Origin: Pedobacter chitinilyticus
GTDB lineage: Bacteria; Bacteroidota; Bacteroidia; Sphingobacteriales; Sphingobacteriaceae
Direction: 5' to 3'
Assembly (NCBI RefSeq): GCF_003313385.1
Contig: NZ_QMHN01000005.1
Span: forward strand, 396,799 to 460,798
DNA: 64,000 nucleotides
Shown: positions 16,641-25,322 of the stretch, one piece after another
Layout: each line of letters starts with the position of its first letter
Numbering within the stretch: the stretch's first letter is position 1
Program-made: the position numbers and the translations under genes
The notes under the pieces: generated by a model
The model's input: the letters and a program-made list of their open reading frames with translations, nothing else
What the model was told of the DNA's origin: nothing
The model's database searches: none

Positions 16641-16715
16641 GTATATTTACGATTTTAGATTTACGAATGACGATTTAAGGCTGGACCCAAGTCTTTGTTC
16701 CTTGCTCTTTAATCT
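16641..16715 (-). repeat. Word-repeat element between recJ and lptB
   Basis: On the minus strand the gap starts with purine-rich AAAGATT-like words (16698-16735, overlapping the recJ end) and continues with complementary AAATCTAAAATCG-like words up to the lptB start. The two halves pair imperfectly. The plan is the same as in the atp gaps. Confidence 0.55.
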
Positions 16716-18419
16716 TTACTCTTCAATCTTTATTCCTTTTATGTTTAGTTGCAAACGTTTTTTGTCTCTCCAATTATTTTCTTCTATCGTATAACAAATA
16801 GAAAATGCTTGGTTTGGTTTTAACAATTTTTCGAATTCTCCAAGGTTAAAACCAATAGCTTCAAAAATAGTCGAATTTTGTTGTTTTACATTTATTTTTA
16901 GGTGATTTGTCCCCACAATTTGCGGGGTGCCCACCAAAATTACTTCGTGAGTAGTAAATATTGGAGCCATGTTTTGTGGTCCAAAAGGTGCCATTTGATT
17001 TAATATTCTAAAAAATTTGGCATTGATTTGCGTAAAATCGACCGTGGTATCAATATTAATTTCGGGGATGAGCAATGCTGGGTCGATACTTTTAGAAACT
17101 ACCTGCTCAAATCGTTCTGAAAATAAAGGTAAGTTTTCAGGACTGATAGTTAATCCAGCAGCGTATTTATGTCCCCCAAATTGGATCAGTAAATCACTGC
17201 ATTCTACCAATGCCTCGTATAAATCGTAGCCAACCACCGAGCGTGCCGAACCGGTATAGTTGCCATTGGATTCCGTAAGCACAATGGTTGGACGGTAATA
17301 TTTCTCGGTTAACCTAGAAGCGACAATGCCAATCACGCCCTTGTTCCAACTTTCTTGAAACACCACCGTGGTTTTTCGATTCATCAGTACTTCATCCTGC
17401 TCAATAATGGCAAGTGCTTCTAGAGTGATGTTTTGGTCGAAACTTTTACGTTCGGTGTTTTGTAAATTGATGAGGGAGCTTTGTTCATCTGCAATGAAAT
17501 CTTCTTCGCTTAAGAGCATTTTTACAGCTTCGTTGGCATGCCCCATTCTTCCTGCGGCGTTAATGCGCGGAGCCAGCATAAACACCACATCCATAATGGA
17601 ATAATTATCTGTTTTGCCTGCAATTTGCATCAAAGATTTCAACCCCGTAGAAGGGTTTTCGTTCAGTTTTTTAAGACCATAATAGGCCAACACCCTATTC
17701 TCATCAACAATGGGGACAATATCGGCTGCAATGCTTACCATGCATAAATCAAAATATTGCTCATACAGTTCATCTGGAAGATCTTTGAACGTGCAGTAGG
17801 CTTGTGCAAGTTTAAAGCCAATGCCGCAGCCAGAAAGTTCCTTAAAAGGATATTCGCAATCAACGCGTTTTGGATCCAGGACTGCAACGGCCTTAGGAAT
17901 CTCGTCGCTAGGCAAGTGGTGGTCACAAATGATAAAATCAATACCCAAGTTGTTCGCGTAATCAATTTTGTCGTTAGAGCGAATGCCGCAATCCAGTGCG
18001 ATAATTAAATCAACCTCATTGGCATGAGCATAATCAATACCCTGCGTTGAAATGCCATAACCTTCTGTATGCCTGTCGGGAATGTAGAAATCGATATGGC
18101 TAGTGAAATTGCGGAAAAACTGATACGCAAGCGCCACAGCGGTGGTTCCGTCTACATCGTAATCACCATAAATTAAAATACTTTGTTTAAGTTCAATGGC
18201 CTTTTCAATTCTTTCTACCGCTGTTTCCATATCCTTCATCAGAAACGGATCATGCAGATGTGCTAATTGCGGCCGAAAAAAATATTTGGCTTGTTCAAAC
18301 GTCTTGATGCCCCTTTGTACCAAAATTTCCGCCAAACTTTTATCAATAGTCAACAGATGGGAAAGCTCCTCAACCTTTTCCTGCTCAATATTTTCATTAA
18401 AAACCCATCTTTTCTCCAT
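16716..18419 (-). CDS. recJ: Single-stranded-DNA exonuclease RecJ
   Basis: A 5'-3' exonuclease for recombination and mismatch repair, about 567 residues from the start chosen here. The DHH motifs are present: YGDYDVDGTTA (motif I), LDCGI, CDHH, and a DHHA1 C-terminal half with GRMG and the GGHKYAAG box. In-frame ATGs at 18434, 18452 and upstream would add up to 30 residues. 18419 (MEKRW) is preferred because it matches usual RecJ N termini and leaves room for divergent promoters. Confidence 0.9.
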   Translation of the reverse strand: MEKRWVFNENIEQEKVEELSHLLTIDKSLAEILVQRGIKTFEQAKYFFRPQLAHLHDPFLMKDMETAVERIEKAIELKQSILIYGDYDVDGTTAVALAYQFFRNFTSHIDFYIPDRHTEGYGISTQGIDYAHANEVDLIIALDCGIRSNDKIDYANNLGIDFIICDHHLPSDEIPKAVAVLDPKRVDCEYPFKELSGCGIGFKLAQAYCTFKDLPDELYEQYFDLCMVSIAADIVPIVDENRVLAYYGLKKLNENPSTGLKSLMQIAGKTDNYSIMDVVFMLAPRINAAGRMGHANEAVKMLLSEEDFIADEQSSLINLQNTERKSFDQNITLEALAIIEQDEVLMNRKTTVVFQESWNKGVIGIVASRLTEKYYRPTIVLTESNGNYTGSARSVVGYDLYEALVECSDLLIQFGGHKYAAGLTISPENLPLFSERFEQVVSKSIDPALLIPEINIDTTVDFTQINAKFFRILNQMAPFGPQNMAPIFTTHEVILVGTPQIVGTNHLKINVKQQNSTIFEAIGFNLGEFEKLLKPNQAFSICYTIEENNWRDKKRLQLNIKGIKIEE

Positions 18420-18482
18420 TGGTATCTGCTCCATTAACGAGCTTGTTTGCATTAATATTACAAAAAGCCTCGCCTTGTTCTC

Positions 18483-18490
18483 TATATTTG
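18483..18490 (+). promoter_or_regulatory. -7 box of the MBL-fold gene
   Basis: TATATTTG matches TAnnTTTG, 39 bases before the ATG at 18530. No TTG sits at the right distance upstream. Confidence 0.5.
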
Positions 18491-18529
18491 TAACCCGTAA
18501 ATATATCATTAAATTTCTTTCGTAAAAAG

Positions 18530-19300
18530 ATGGCTATTCAAGTTTTCACGTTGTCAGAGGGTTCATATTCGGTAGATGCCAGTAAAAAATTTATCCCCTT
18601 TGATCCTGCCAAGGATAATCCAAAGGATAGACCTGCATCGTTATTTATTCATGTACAGCCTTTTCTGGTTAAGCTCGAGAATAGCTTGCTATTGTTGGAC
18701 ACAGGTTTGGGTTATAGCAATGAAGAGGGTAAGCTCCATTTGCATGAAAATATCAGAAAAGCAGGATTTGATCCAGATGATATAGAGCTGGTATTGATGT
18801 CGCATTTGCATTTCGACCACTCGGGCGGAATGGTGCACCATCATCACGGTAAAATGGAATTAAGTTTTCCTAATGCCACTTATGTGATGCAAAGAGGAGA
18901 GTGGGAGACCGCTTTCAGTAGCAAATCTTCTTCTTACCATACAGATATTTTTGATTTTGTTCAGCGCAATGCCCAAATCCATTTGATAGAAGATAGTGGC
19001 CAGTTGACCAACGAAATCAGCTATGAATTGACGGGAGCACATTGTCCATATCATCAGGTTTTTTTAATTGACGATGGAGAAGATAAGGTGTTTTTTGGGG
19101 GCGATATATTGCCAGAGCCAGAGGAGCTCATCAGGAAGTTTATAGCGAAATATGATTACGATGGTCGCAAGGCGATGGAATTAAGGGACGAGTTTGGGCA
19201 TAAGGCCGCAGCCGAACATTGGAAATGCCTTTTTTATCATTCCAAATCTAAAACACAGGCTTTTGTGGAACTACAGGGCGATAAATTTATAATCGTCTAA
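18530..19300 (+). CDS. MBL-fold metallohydrolase
   Basis: A 256-residue protein with the metallo-beta-lactamase zinc motif SHLHFDHSGG (about 86-95) and later His and Asp ligands (GAHCPYHQ, FFGGDILP). A His run (MVHHHHGK) follows the main motif. There is no signal peptide, so it is cytoplasmic. The substrate cannot be read; lactonase-like, thioesterase or phosphodiesterase activity are all possible. Its stop codon overlaps that of the convergent CheY-like gene by four bases. Confidence 0.85.
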   Translation: MAIQVFTLSEGSYSVDASKKFIPFDPAKDNPKDRPASLFIHVQPFLVKLENSLLLLDTGLGYSNEEGKLHLHENIRKAGFDPDDIELVLMSHLHFDHSGGMVHHHHGKMELSFPNATYVMQRGEWETAFSSKSSSYHTDIFDFVQRNAQIHLIEDSGQLTNEISYELTGAHCPYHQVFLIDDGEDKVFFGGDILPEPEELIRKFIAKYDYDGRKAMELRDEFGHKAAAEHWKCLFYHSKSKTQAFVELQGDKFIIV

Positions 19301-19704
19301 TCTATAGCAGCTAGCAGCTCTTTTAATCGGTCAATAGACAGCGGTTTCGAAATAAAGCCTTTGACTGATTTGTAGCTTTTAGCTTTCTCTATATCGTTTT
19401 CATAAACAGATGAAGAGAGCATGTACATGTCATTGGTTGCTTTAAGATCTAACGCTTCAAAAGCTTCAATAAATTCCCAACCATTAAGGATAGGCATATT
19501 GATGTCGATTAAAACCAATTGGGGTAGTGCTTGTTGGCTATCAACTAAATCCTTGATATAGTCAATCGCTAATTGGCCATTATGTTTGGCGCAAATCTCC
19601 ACGTCATACCCGGTTTTTTCAACAATTTTACTGATGATAAAGATGTTAATGTCATCATCATCAATGACAAGGAGGTTAATCTTAGAAGAAGGTGTTTGTT
19701 GCAT
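19297..19704 (-). CDS. Single-domain response regulator (CheY-like)
   Basis: A 135-residue receiver domain with no output domain. The acidic pocket DDDD (15-18), phospho-acceptor Asp67 (LIDINMP), a Ser switch residue (MLSSSVY) and the Lys of ISKP are all present, so it should be phosphorylatable. Such proteins are phosphorelay intermediates or act by protein-protein contact. No kinase gene is adjacent. Confidence 0.9.
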   Translation of the reverse strand: MQQTPSSKINLLVIDDDDINIFIISKIVEKTGYDVEICAKHNGQLAIDYIKDLVDSQQALPQLVLIDINMPILNGWEFIEAFEALDLKATNDMYMLSSSVYENDIEKAKSYKSVKGFISKPLSIDRLKELLAAID

Positions 19705-19791
19705 CGGGCTTTAATGAAATACGTTGTTAACCGCTGCGAAGGTATATAATTCGTAAGTGGATTTACATAAAGTTACATTAATTTATTTAAC

Positions 19792-19820
19792 AAAAAAAAT
19801 CCGAGTATTACTCGGATTTT
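19792..19820 (-). terminator. Terminator of the yceI-like gene
   Basis: The 10-base perfect stem AAAATCCGAG/CTCGGATTTT has a TATTA loop, and on the minus strand it is followed by eight Ts. It ends the minus-strand YceI transcript and faces no convergent gene. Confidence 0.92.
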
Positions 19821-19843
19821 CTAAACATCTATTTAATAGGAGG

Positions 19844-20440
19844 TTATTTTTTTGCTACCAATTTTACGTCAATAGTAAACTCATCATAGATGAAGTTATC
19901 GCCGATGCTGCTGAAGATAGACTTAGATTTGTACTCGATACCATATTTGGTTCTGTCGATAGCAACCTTCTCTGCTACTGCGGTAACCGTTTTGTCTGCA
20001 TTCCAAGTAAGCTTTGCTGGAAAAGTTATTGGGTTGGTTTTTCCTTTAATGGTTAAATCACCAGTAATTTTTACATCAGCACCATTACCTTCCACCTTTT
20101 TAATTACAAAATTAGCCGCAGGGAATTTTTCAACGCCAAAAAAGTCGTCATTTTTCAAGTGCTTGTCTAAACCTGCATTTGGTTTGCCACCATCTAAAGT
20201 TTGGATAGTAGTCATGTTCGCTACAAAACCACCTTCCGTTAATTTTTTACCGTTGAAACCTAATGTTCCAGAGGTTAATGACACAGTACCGCTGTGTGAA
20301 CCAGAGAATTTTTTGCCTTCCCAGTTGATAGTAGACTTGGTAACATCTACAGTGTAAACATCAGCCTTTGGCTTAAATGCGAAAAAAGAAAAGCTAGCTA
20401 CGAGAGCTAACGTTAAAATAGAAGTGATTTTTAATTTCAT
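19844..20440 (-). CDS. YceI-family lipid-binding periplasmic protein
   Basis: A 198-residue protein: a signal peptide (about 1-25), then a lipocalin-like YceI barrel with the signatures STINWEGKKFSGSHSGTVSL and GDLTIKGKTNPITFP. Family members bind isoprenoid chains and are induced by stress or alkaline conditions. Cleavage does not seem to leave a +1 Gln, unlike the other exported proteins here. A TACCTTTA sequence upstream is a one-mismatch -7 box. Confidence 0.9.
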   Translation of the reverse strand: MKLKITSILTLALVASFSFFAFKPKADVYTVDVTKSTINWEGKKFSGSHSGTVSLTSGTLGFNGKKLTEGGFVANMTTIQTLDGGKPNAGLDKHLKNDDFFGVEKFPAANFVIKKVEGNGADVKITGDLTIKGKTNPITFPAKLTWNADKTVTAVAEKVAIDRTKYGIEYKSKSIFSSIGDNFIYDEFTIDVKLVAKK

Positions 20441-20749
20441 TGTTGATTAATTTATAGTTAACGTAAAGGTATTTAATTTTAAAACTAGTTTGTATTGACC
20501 TATGTTAAGATTTTACAATTTTATGTAGATGGTTGGTTAGATGGTAATCGGTTTGATTGGTTTAGTGAGGCGGTGGAAATATTATTTTTAGAAAAACTGA
20601 AAAGACTAAAGACAGAAGATATCGGCTTATGATGAAATCATTACAAGTCAAATCGTAAATATTAAGTCATTTAGTATCAGTCAAGTGGAAACAGGCTCCT
20701 TTTGTAAGGCTTATTTTCGTTAAATTAGCGGCTTTACTTAACACAATAG
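20441..20749. other. 309-base divergent intergenic region between yceI-like gene and mutL
   Basis: It must hold both promoters. On the yceI side TACCTTTA resembles a -7 box. On the mutL side TATTTTCG (20712-20719) is a one-mismatch candidate. The middle (20524-20578) is G/T-rich and repeats GGTTGGTT, GATGG and GGTTTGATTGG words, like the G/T arms elsewhere, but lacks a matching partner arm. I see no gene. Confidence 0.5.
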
Positions 20750-22600
20750 ATGTCTGATATTATTCAACTTTTACCCGATAGCGTAGCCAACCAAATAGCG
20801 GCAGGAGAGGTAGTGCAGAGGCCAGCCTCGGCAGTAAAAGAATTATTGGAAAATGCTTTAGATGCAGGGGCCGATAAAATACAGCTCATTGTTAAGGATG
20901 CTGGAAAAGCATTAATTCAAGTGATAGACAATGGCTGCGGGATGAGTGTTACTGATGCCCGCATGTGCTTTGAGCGTCACGCTACTTCAAAAGTGCGTAA
21001 AGCCGAAGATCTTTTTGCCATTAGGACCATGGGTTTTAGAGGCGAAGCAATGGCATCAATAGCTGCTATTGCACAGGTGGAAATGAAAACCAAACGTCAT
21101 GAAGACGAAGTAGGAACCTTAATAGAAATAGAAGGTTCTACCGTGGTAAAGCAAGAACCAATAGGAACACCTAATGGAACAAGCATTAGCGTAAAAAATC
21201 TGTTTTACAACACACCTGCGAGACGTAATTTCCTAAAGAGTAATCCAACGGAGATGCGTTACATTATCGACGAGTTTCAGCGTGTGGCCTTGGCCAAACC
21301 GCATATTGCTTTTAGCTTGCATCATGACGGGAATGAAATTTACCGACTGCCTGCAGCAACCATCAAGCAACGTATTGTACATTTGTTTGGCAATAATTAC
21401 AACGAACGTTTAATTCCAGTAGAGGAAGAAACCACGATCATTAACCTTAAAGGATATATTGGGAAACCTGAATTTGCCAAGAAAACTCGCGGTGAGCAGT
21501 TCTTTTTTGTGAACGATAGGTTTATTAAGGATAATTACTTGAACCATGCTATTAACAAGGCTTATCAAGAGCTATTGCCTGATGATAACTTTCCGCTTTA
21601 TGTGCTTTTTATTGACATAGATCCCTCTAAAATTGACGTGAACGTTCATCCTACCAAAACGGAAATCAAATATTTGGACGAAAAATCCATCTATGCCATT
21701 ATCCACTCGGCAGTGAAAAGATCATTGGGCAGGTTTAATATCAGTCCAACCTTGGATTTTAATCAAGAAACGGCGTTTAGCAATATGATTACGCCAAAAG
21801 CGCCTGAAGATATTGTGCCGCCAAGCATTGCTTTTAATCCAGACTTTAACCCTTTTGGGGCAAGTAAGCCCGCTGCTGCCAAGGAAACTTATTTTAAGGA
21901 GCAGTATCATCCGAAGGAAAAAGCGCAAAATTGGGGTTCATTATATGAAATCACCAACTTTCAACAAGCAGAGCAAGCCAGTATTGATTTAGGAGAGGAG
22001 GAAGAAGAAGAAACTCTGGTTGCTTCGCCAAGTAAACATTATATGCAGGTTCATAACCGTTATATTGTTTCGCAAATTAAATCGGGTGTCATGCTTATTG
22101 ACCAACAGGCAGCTCACGAACGTATTTTATATGAACGTTTTTTGCTGCATTTAGAAGATCGTAAAGGAGCATCGCAACAAAGTTTGTTCCCGCAAACTGT
22201 TACCTTAAGCCCTGGCGATTTTGAATTGGCAAAAAGTTTGTTGGATGACATCAAGAGCTTGGGTTTTGATGTTCGGGAATTCGGGAAAAATACGCTGGTT
22301 ATTGAAGGCATTCCCGTGGATCTAGGTAGTACAAATATTAACGAAACCCAACTTTTTGAACACCTGATAGAAGGGTTCAAAAACTCTCGACAAGAATTAA
22401 AATTAACCAAAAGAGATGCTTTGGCAAGAAGTTTGGCCAGAAACAGTGCGATTAAAGCAGGTACAGCTTTAAGTCAACAGGAGATGAACACCTTAATTGA
22501 TGAGCTTTTTGCCTGTAAAAGCCCTAACTTTAGCATCAGCGGTAAACCTGCAATACAGACCATTACCTTGGCTGAATTGGCACAAAAATTTGAAAAATAA
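20750..22600 (+). CDS. mutL: DNA mismatch repair protein MutL
   Basis: A 616-residue mismatch-repair mediator. The GHKL ATPase domain has ELLENALDAGAD, IDNGCGM and GFRGEAMASIAA, and a central transducer region follows (DIDPSKIDVNVHPTKTE). A Glu-rich linker leads to the dimerisation domain. That domain contains DQQAAHERILYE at about 451-462, which matches the endonuclease motif DQHA(x)2E(x)4E except that His is Gln. Whether it nicks DNA is therefore open. It heads a tightly packed run with two rhomboids and an EEP enzyme. Confidence 0.95.
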   Translation: MSDIIQLLPDSVANQIAAGEVVQRPASAVKELLENALDAGADKIQLIVKDAGKALIQVIDNGCGMSVTDARMCFERHATSKVRKAEDLFAIRTMGFRGEAMASIAAIAQVEMKTKRHEDEVGTLIEIEGSTVVKQEPIGTPNGTSISVKNLFYNTPARRNFLKSNPTEMRYIIDEFQRVALAKPHIAFSLHHDGNEIYRLPAATIKQRIVHLFGNNYNERLIPVEEETTIINLKGYIGKPEFAKKTRGEQFFFVNDRFIKDNYLNHAINKAYQELLPDDNFPLYVLFIDIDPSKIDVNVHPTKTEIKYLDEKSIYAIIHSAVKRSLGRFNISPTLDFNQETAFSNMITPKAPEDIVPPSIAFNPDFNPFGASKPAAAKETYFKEQYHPKEKAQNWGSLYEITNFQQAEQASIDLGEEEEEETLVASPSKHYMQVHNRYIVSQIKSGVMLIDQQAAHERILYERFLLHLEDRKGASQQSLFPQTVTLSPGDFELAKSLLDDIKSLGFDVREFGKNTLVIEGIPVDLGSTNINETQLFEHLIEGFKNSRQELKLTKRDALARSLARNSAIKAGTALSQQEMNTLIDELFACKSPNFSISGKPAIQTITLAELAQKFEK

Positions 22601-22602
22601 CA

Positions 22603-23337
22603 ATGAATAATATCAATATTCCACCTGTAGTCAAAAACCTGTTAATCATTAACGGGATATTTTTCTTAGCCACTTTGATCTTTGAGCAACAGGGTAAAGA
22701 ATTATCAGATTATTTAGGAGCTCATTATTTTGATTCGCCCAAGTTTCAAGTTTGGCAACCCATTACTTACATGTTTATGCATGGTGATTTTATGCACTTG
22801 TTTTTTAACATGTTTGGGCTTTTCATGTTCGGTGGAATTTTGGAACAGAAATGGGGACCGAAGAGATTTATCAATTTTTATTTAATTACAGGTTTGGGTG
22901 CTTTGGCATTGCAATGGCTGGTACAAGGAATTGAAATTTACCAAATTACAGGCTCCTTCTTGAATAAAGATGCGGCATTCTTAGAAATGCTAACCAAAGG
23001 TCAATACGATACCACAGTTTACTCCGCAAATCAAGCAGCTACACTTTATTCTAATTATTCGTTCCCAATGGTTGGTGCATCAGGTGCTGTCTTCGGTATC
23101 ATGACAGCCTTTGCAGTACTGTATCCAAATGTAGAGTTAATGCTGATGTTTATTCCATTCCCTGTAAAAGCGAAATATTTTATCCCCATTTATATCGTTA
23201 TAGAATTATTCTTGGGCGTGGCACGTATACCAGGCGATTCGATAGCCCATTTTGCTCATTTGGGTGGTGCGCTAATCGGGTTTATTTTGGTTAAACTATG
23301 GAAAGATAAGGACAGATTTTACGATTACTATGAATAA
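22603..23337 (+). CDS. Rhomboid intramembrane serine protease 1
   Basis: A 244-residue membrane protease with about six helices. The catalytic Ser160 lies in GASGAVFG and the partner His219 in HFAHLGGA. The WQPITYMFMHGDFMHLFFNM segment carries the conserved HxxxN oxyanion region. A 40-residue loop (about 108-150) separates helices in the middle. It cleaves single-pass membrane substrates. It starts two bases after mutL and overlaps the next rhomboid gene by eight bases. Confidence 0.93.
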   Translation: MNNINIPPVVKNLLIINGIFFLATLIFEQQGKELSDYLGAHYFDSPKFQVWQPITYMFMHGDFMHLFFNMFGLFMFGGILEQKWGPKRFINFYLITGLGALALQWLVQGIEIYQITGSFLNKDAAFLEMLTKGQYDTTVYSANQAATLYSNYSFPMVGASGAVFGIMTAFAVLYPNVELMLMFIPFPVKAKYFIPIYIVIELFLGVARIPGDSIAHFAHLGGALIGFILVKLWKDKDRFYDYYE

Positions 23338-24163
23338 CAATAGCTTCAAGGATTTATCTTATCGTTTATTTAAATCGGGTAATCCCGCCATGTTTTACAT
23401 TGGCGTAAATACGATAGTGTTTTTGGTTTTGGGCATTGCCAATTTTTTTACCAAAGGAGCGGTCGACAGCTTGGTCGCACAGTATTTGGCTTTCCCGTTT
23501 GATATTGCCCAATGGCCTACTCGTTTTTATACGCTGATTACTTATGCCTTCCTACATCAGAATATTTTTCATATCCTTTTTAATATGTTATGGTTGTATT
23601 GGATGGGAAACTTATTTCTTGATTTCCTTAAACCACGACAATTTCAAGTGGTATACTGGGGAGGGGCTATTTTAGGCGCTTTAACCTTTGCTTTAATTTA
23701 TAATTTAAGCCCACAGCTAAATGCTAATGGAGCTATTCTGCTAGGTGCTTCTGCCGCGGTAATGGCTATTTTTAGTGGAGTAACAACTCTTATTCCCAAT
23801 TACAGTATTCGATTGATCCTATTCGGAGATGTGAAATTGAAGTACTTATTATTGGTATATATCATCATCGATGTGATAGGGACTTCTCCAGGTTCAGGGA
23901 ATATCGGTGGAAATTTAGCGCATCTCGGCGGTGCATTTTTCGGATTTGTCTACATCAAGCTTTTGCAAAACGGCACTGATTTGAGTAGCTTTTTGGTGAA
24001 GAAACCAAAATTGAAAGTGGTGAAAAATGAAGCCCCAAAAAAGAAAACAAGTGCAGTAAATCAAGCGGAAATAGATGCCATATTGGACAAAATTTCCAAG
24101 AGCGGCTACGAAAACCTTAGCGCTAAAGAGAAGCAAACCCTTTTTGATGCAAGTAAAAACTAA
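23330..24163 (+). CDS. Rhomboid intramembrane serine protease 2
   Basis: A 277-residue second rhomboid. The serine motif is GASAAVMA (Ser141) instead of GASG, so the residue after the nucleophile is Ala; the His198 motif NLAHLGGAFFG is intact. The C-terminal 65 residues are a basic cytosolic tail followed by an acidic helical segment (NQAEIDAILDKISKSGYENLSAKEK). It is probably active, with altered substrate preference. It overlaps both neighbours (8 bases and 1 base). Confidence 0.9.
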   Translation: MNNNSFKDLSYRLFKSGNPAMFYIGVNTIVFLVLGIANFFTKGAVDSLVAQYLAFPFDIAQWPTRFYTLITYAFLHQNIFHILFNMLWLYWMGNLFLDFLKPRQFQVVYWGGAILGALTFALIYNLSPQLNANGAILLGASAAVMAIFSGVTTLIPNYSIRLILFGDVKLKYLLLVYIIIDVIGTSPGSGNIGGNLAHLGGAFFGFVYIKLLQNGTDLSSFLVKKPKLKVVKNEAPKKKTSAVNQAEIDAILDKISKSGYENLSAKEKQTLFDASKN

Positions 24164-25296
24164 TGCCTAAACTACAACTTTCCATATTCGACAAATTCAT
24201 GCTCCTTTTGGCGGTGTTAGCCGTTATGGGCCTTGCTTTGGGGATGGTTGCTGGACAAACCGATCCGCAAAATGATATCTGGATCGCGTTTGCTGGATTA
24301 GCGTATCCATTCTTTTTACTGGCCAATTTAATTTTTGTCATCTTCTGGGCATTCCGACGCAGGTTCATTTTCGCCTTGGTAACGTTGGCCATCATGGCAC
24401 TTGGATGGAAGCCTTTGAACGCTACTTATCAGTTTTTTGGTGATGAAGGTTCTACGGTAAAGGAAAGTGAGCATTATGTGCGGTTGATGACTTACAATGT
24501 GCACCAGTTCAAAAAATATGGTGAAAACAATGATGTTTCTACCAGAGATCAAATTTTTAAACTCTTAGAAGGTCAGAATCCTGATGTGATCTGTTTTCAA
24601 GAGTTTTTTACACGACGTAAAGGTGAATTTGATTTGATCGACAGTGTTAAAAAAAGGCTAAAGCTGAAATATTATTATTTCGTACCTTCTGTTGACAATA
24701 ATTATGAAGCCGCAGGTTTAGCCATCTTTTCACGGTATCCGATTGATAACAAAGGCGAGGTGCCGTTTAGCCAAATGCCAGGCAATGGAAGTATCTATGC
24801 CGATATTAAAGTAGAAGGGCAGCTCTTTAGGATTTACAATGTCCATTTCCAGTCCATTTCTTTCCAAAAGGAAGATTACGATTACATTGACAAAGTGACG
24901 ACGAAGATGAACACTGAATATAAGTCATCTCGAAGAATTGCGAGCATGCTCAAAGCTGCCTTCGAAAGAAGAAGCGAGCAGGTGAAAATAATGAAGTCCG
25001 AAATGCAAAAATGTAAACTACCTTTTGTAATTGCTGGAGATTTTAACGATACACCTGCATCTTATTCCGTTACCCAAATCACTAAATCTTTAAAAAATGC
25101 TTTTATCGAAAAAGGTAGTGGTTTTGGTAAAACCTACAACGGAGCATTTCCCAATTTTCAAATCGATTATATCGCAACCACCAAAGACTTTGATGTCATC
25201 AACCACCACGTTTCCAAAGAAAAACTATCAGATCATTTTCCTGTAAGAAGCGATTTGAGATTAAATTTTTCCTTAGAAAGCGATGATGAATATTAA
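24163..25296 (+). CDS. Membrane-anchored endonuclease/exonuclease/phosphatase (EEP) family protein
   Basis: A 377-residue protein. Two or three hydrophobic helices in the first 85 residues anchor an EEP domain. Motifs are MTYNVHQF, the metal Glu in VICFQEFF, IAGDFNDTP, and SDHFPVRSDL. Bacteroidota members with this layout have no settled substrate; phospholipids, phosphoinositide-like headgroups or nucleic acids are possible. Its ATG overlaps the stop of rhomboid 2 (TAATG), so it is translationally coupled. Confidence 0.87.
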   Translation: MPKLQLSIFDKFMLLLAVLAVMGLALGMVAGQTDPQNDIWIAFAGLAYPFFLLANLIFVIFWAFRRRFIFALVTLAIMALGWKPLNATYQFFGDEGSTVKESEHYVRLMTYNVHQFKKYGENNDVSTRDQIFKLLEGQNPDVICFQEFFTRRKGEFDLIDSVKKRLKLKYYYFVPSVDNNYEAAGLAIFSRYPIDNKGEVPFSQMPGNGSIYADIKVEGQLFRIYNVHFQSISFQKEDYDYIDKVTTKMNTEYKSSRRIASMLKAAFERRSEQVKIMKSEMQKCKLPFVIAGDFNDTPASYSVTQITKSLKNAFIEKGSGFGKTYNGAFPNFQIDYIATTKDFDVINHHVSKEKLSDHFPVRSDLRLNFSLESDDEY

Positions 25297-25309
25297 TCTC
25301 TAAAAACTT

Positions 25310-25317
25310 TACATTTG
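25310..25317 (+). promoter_or_regulatory. -7 box five bases before the cysS start
   Basis: TACATTTG is followed by five bases and then the ATG at 25323. Transcription from it would begin at or next to the start codon and give a leaderless or nearly leaderless mRNA. Confidence 0.6.
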
Positions 25318-25322
25318 CAACC

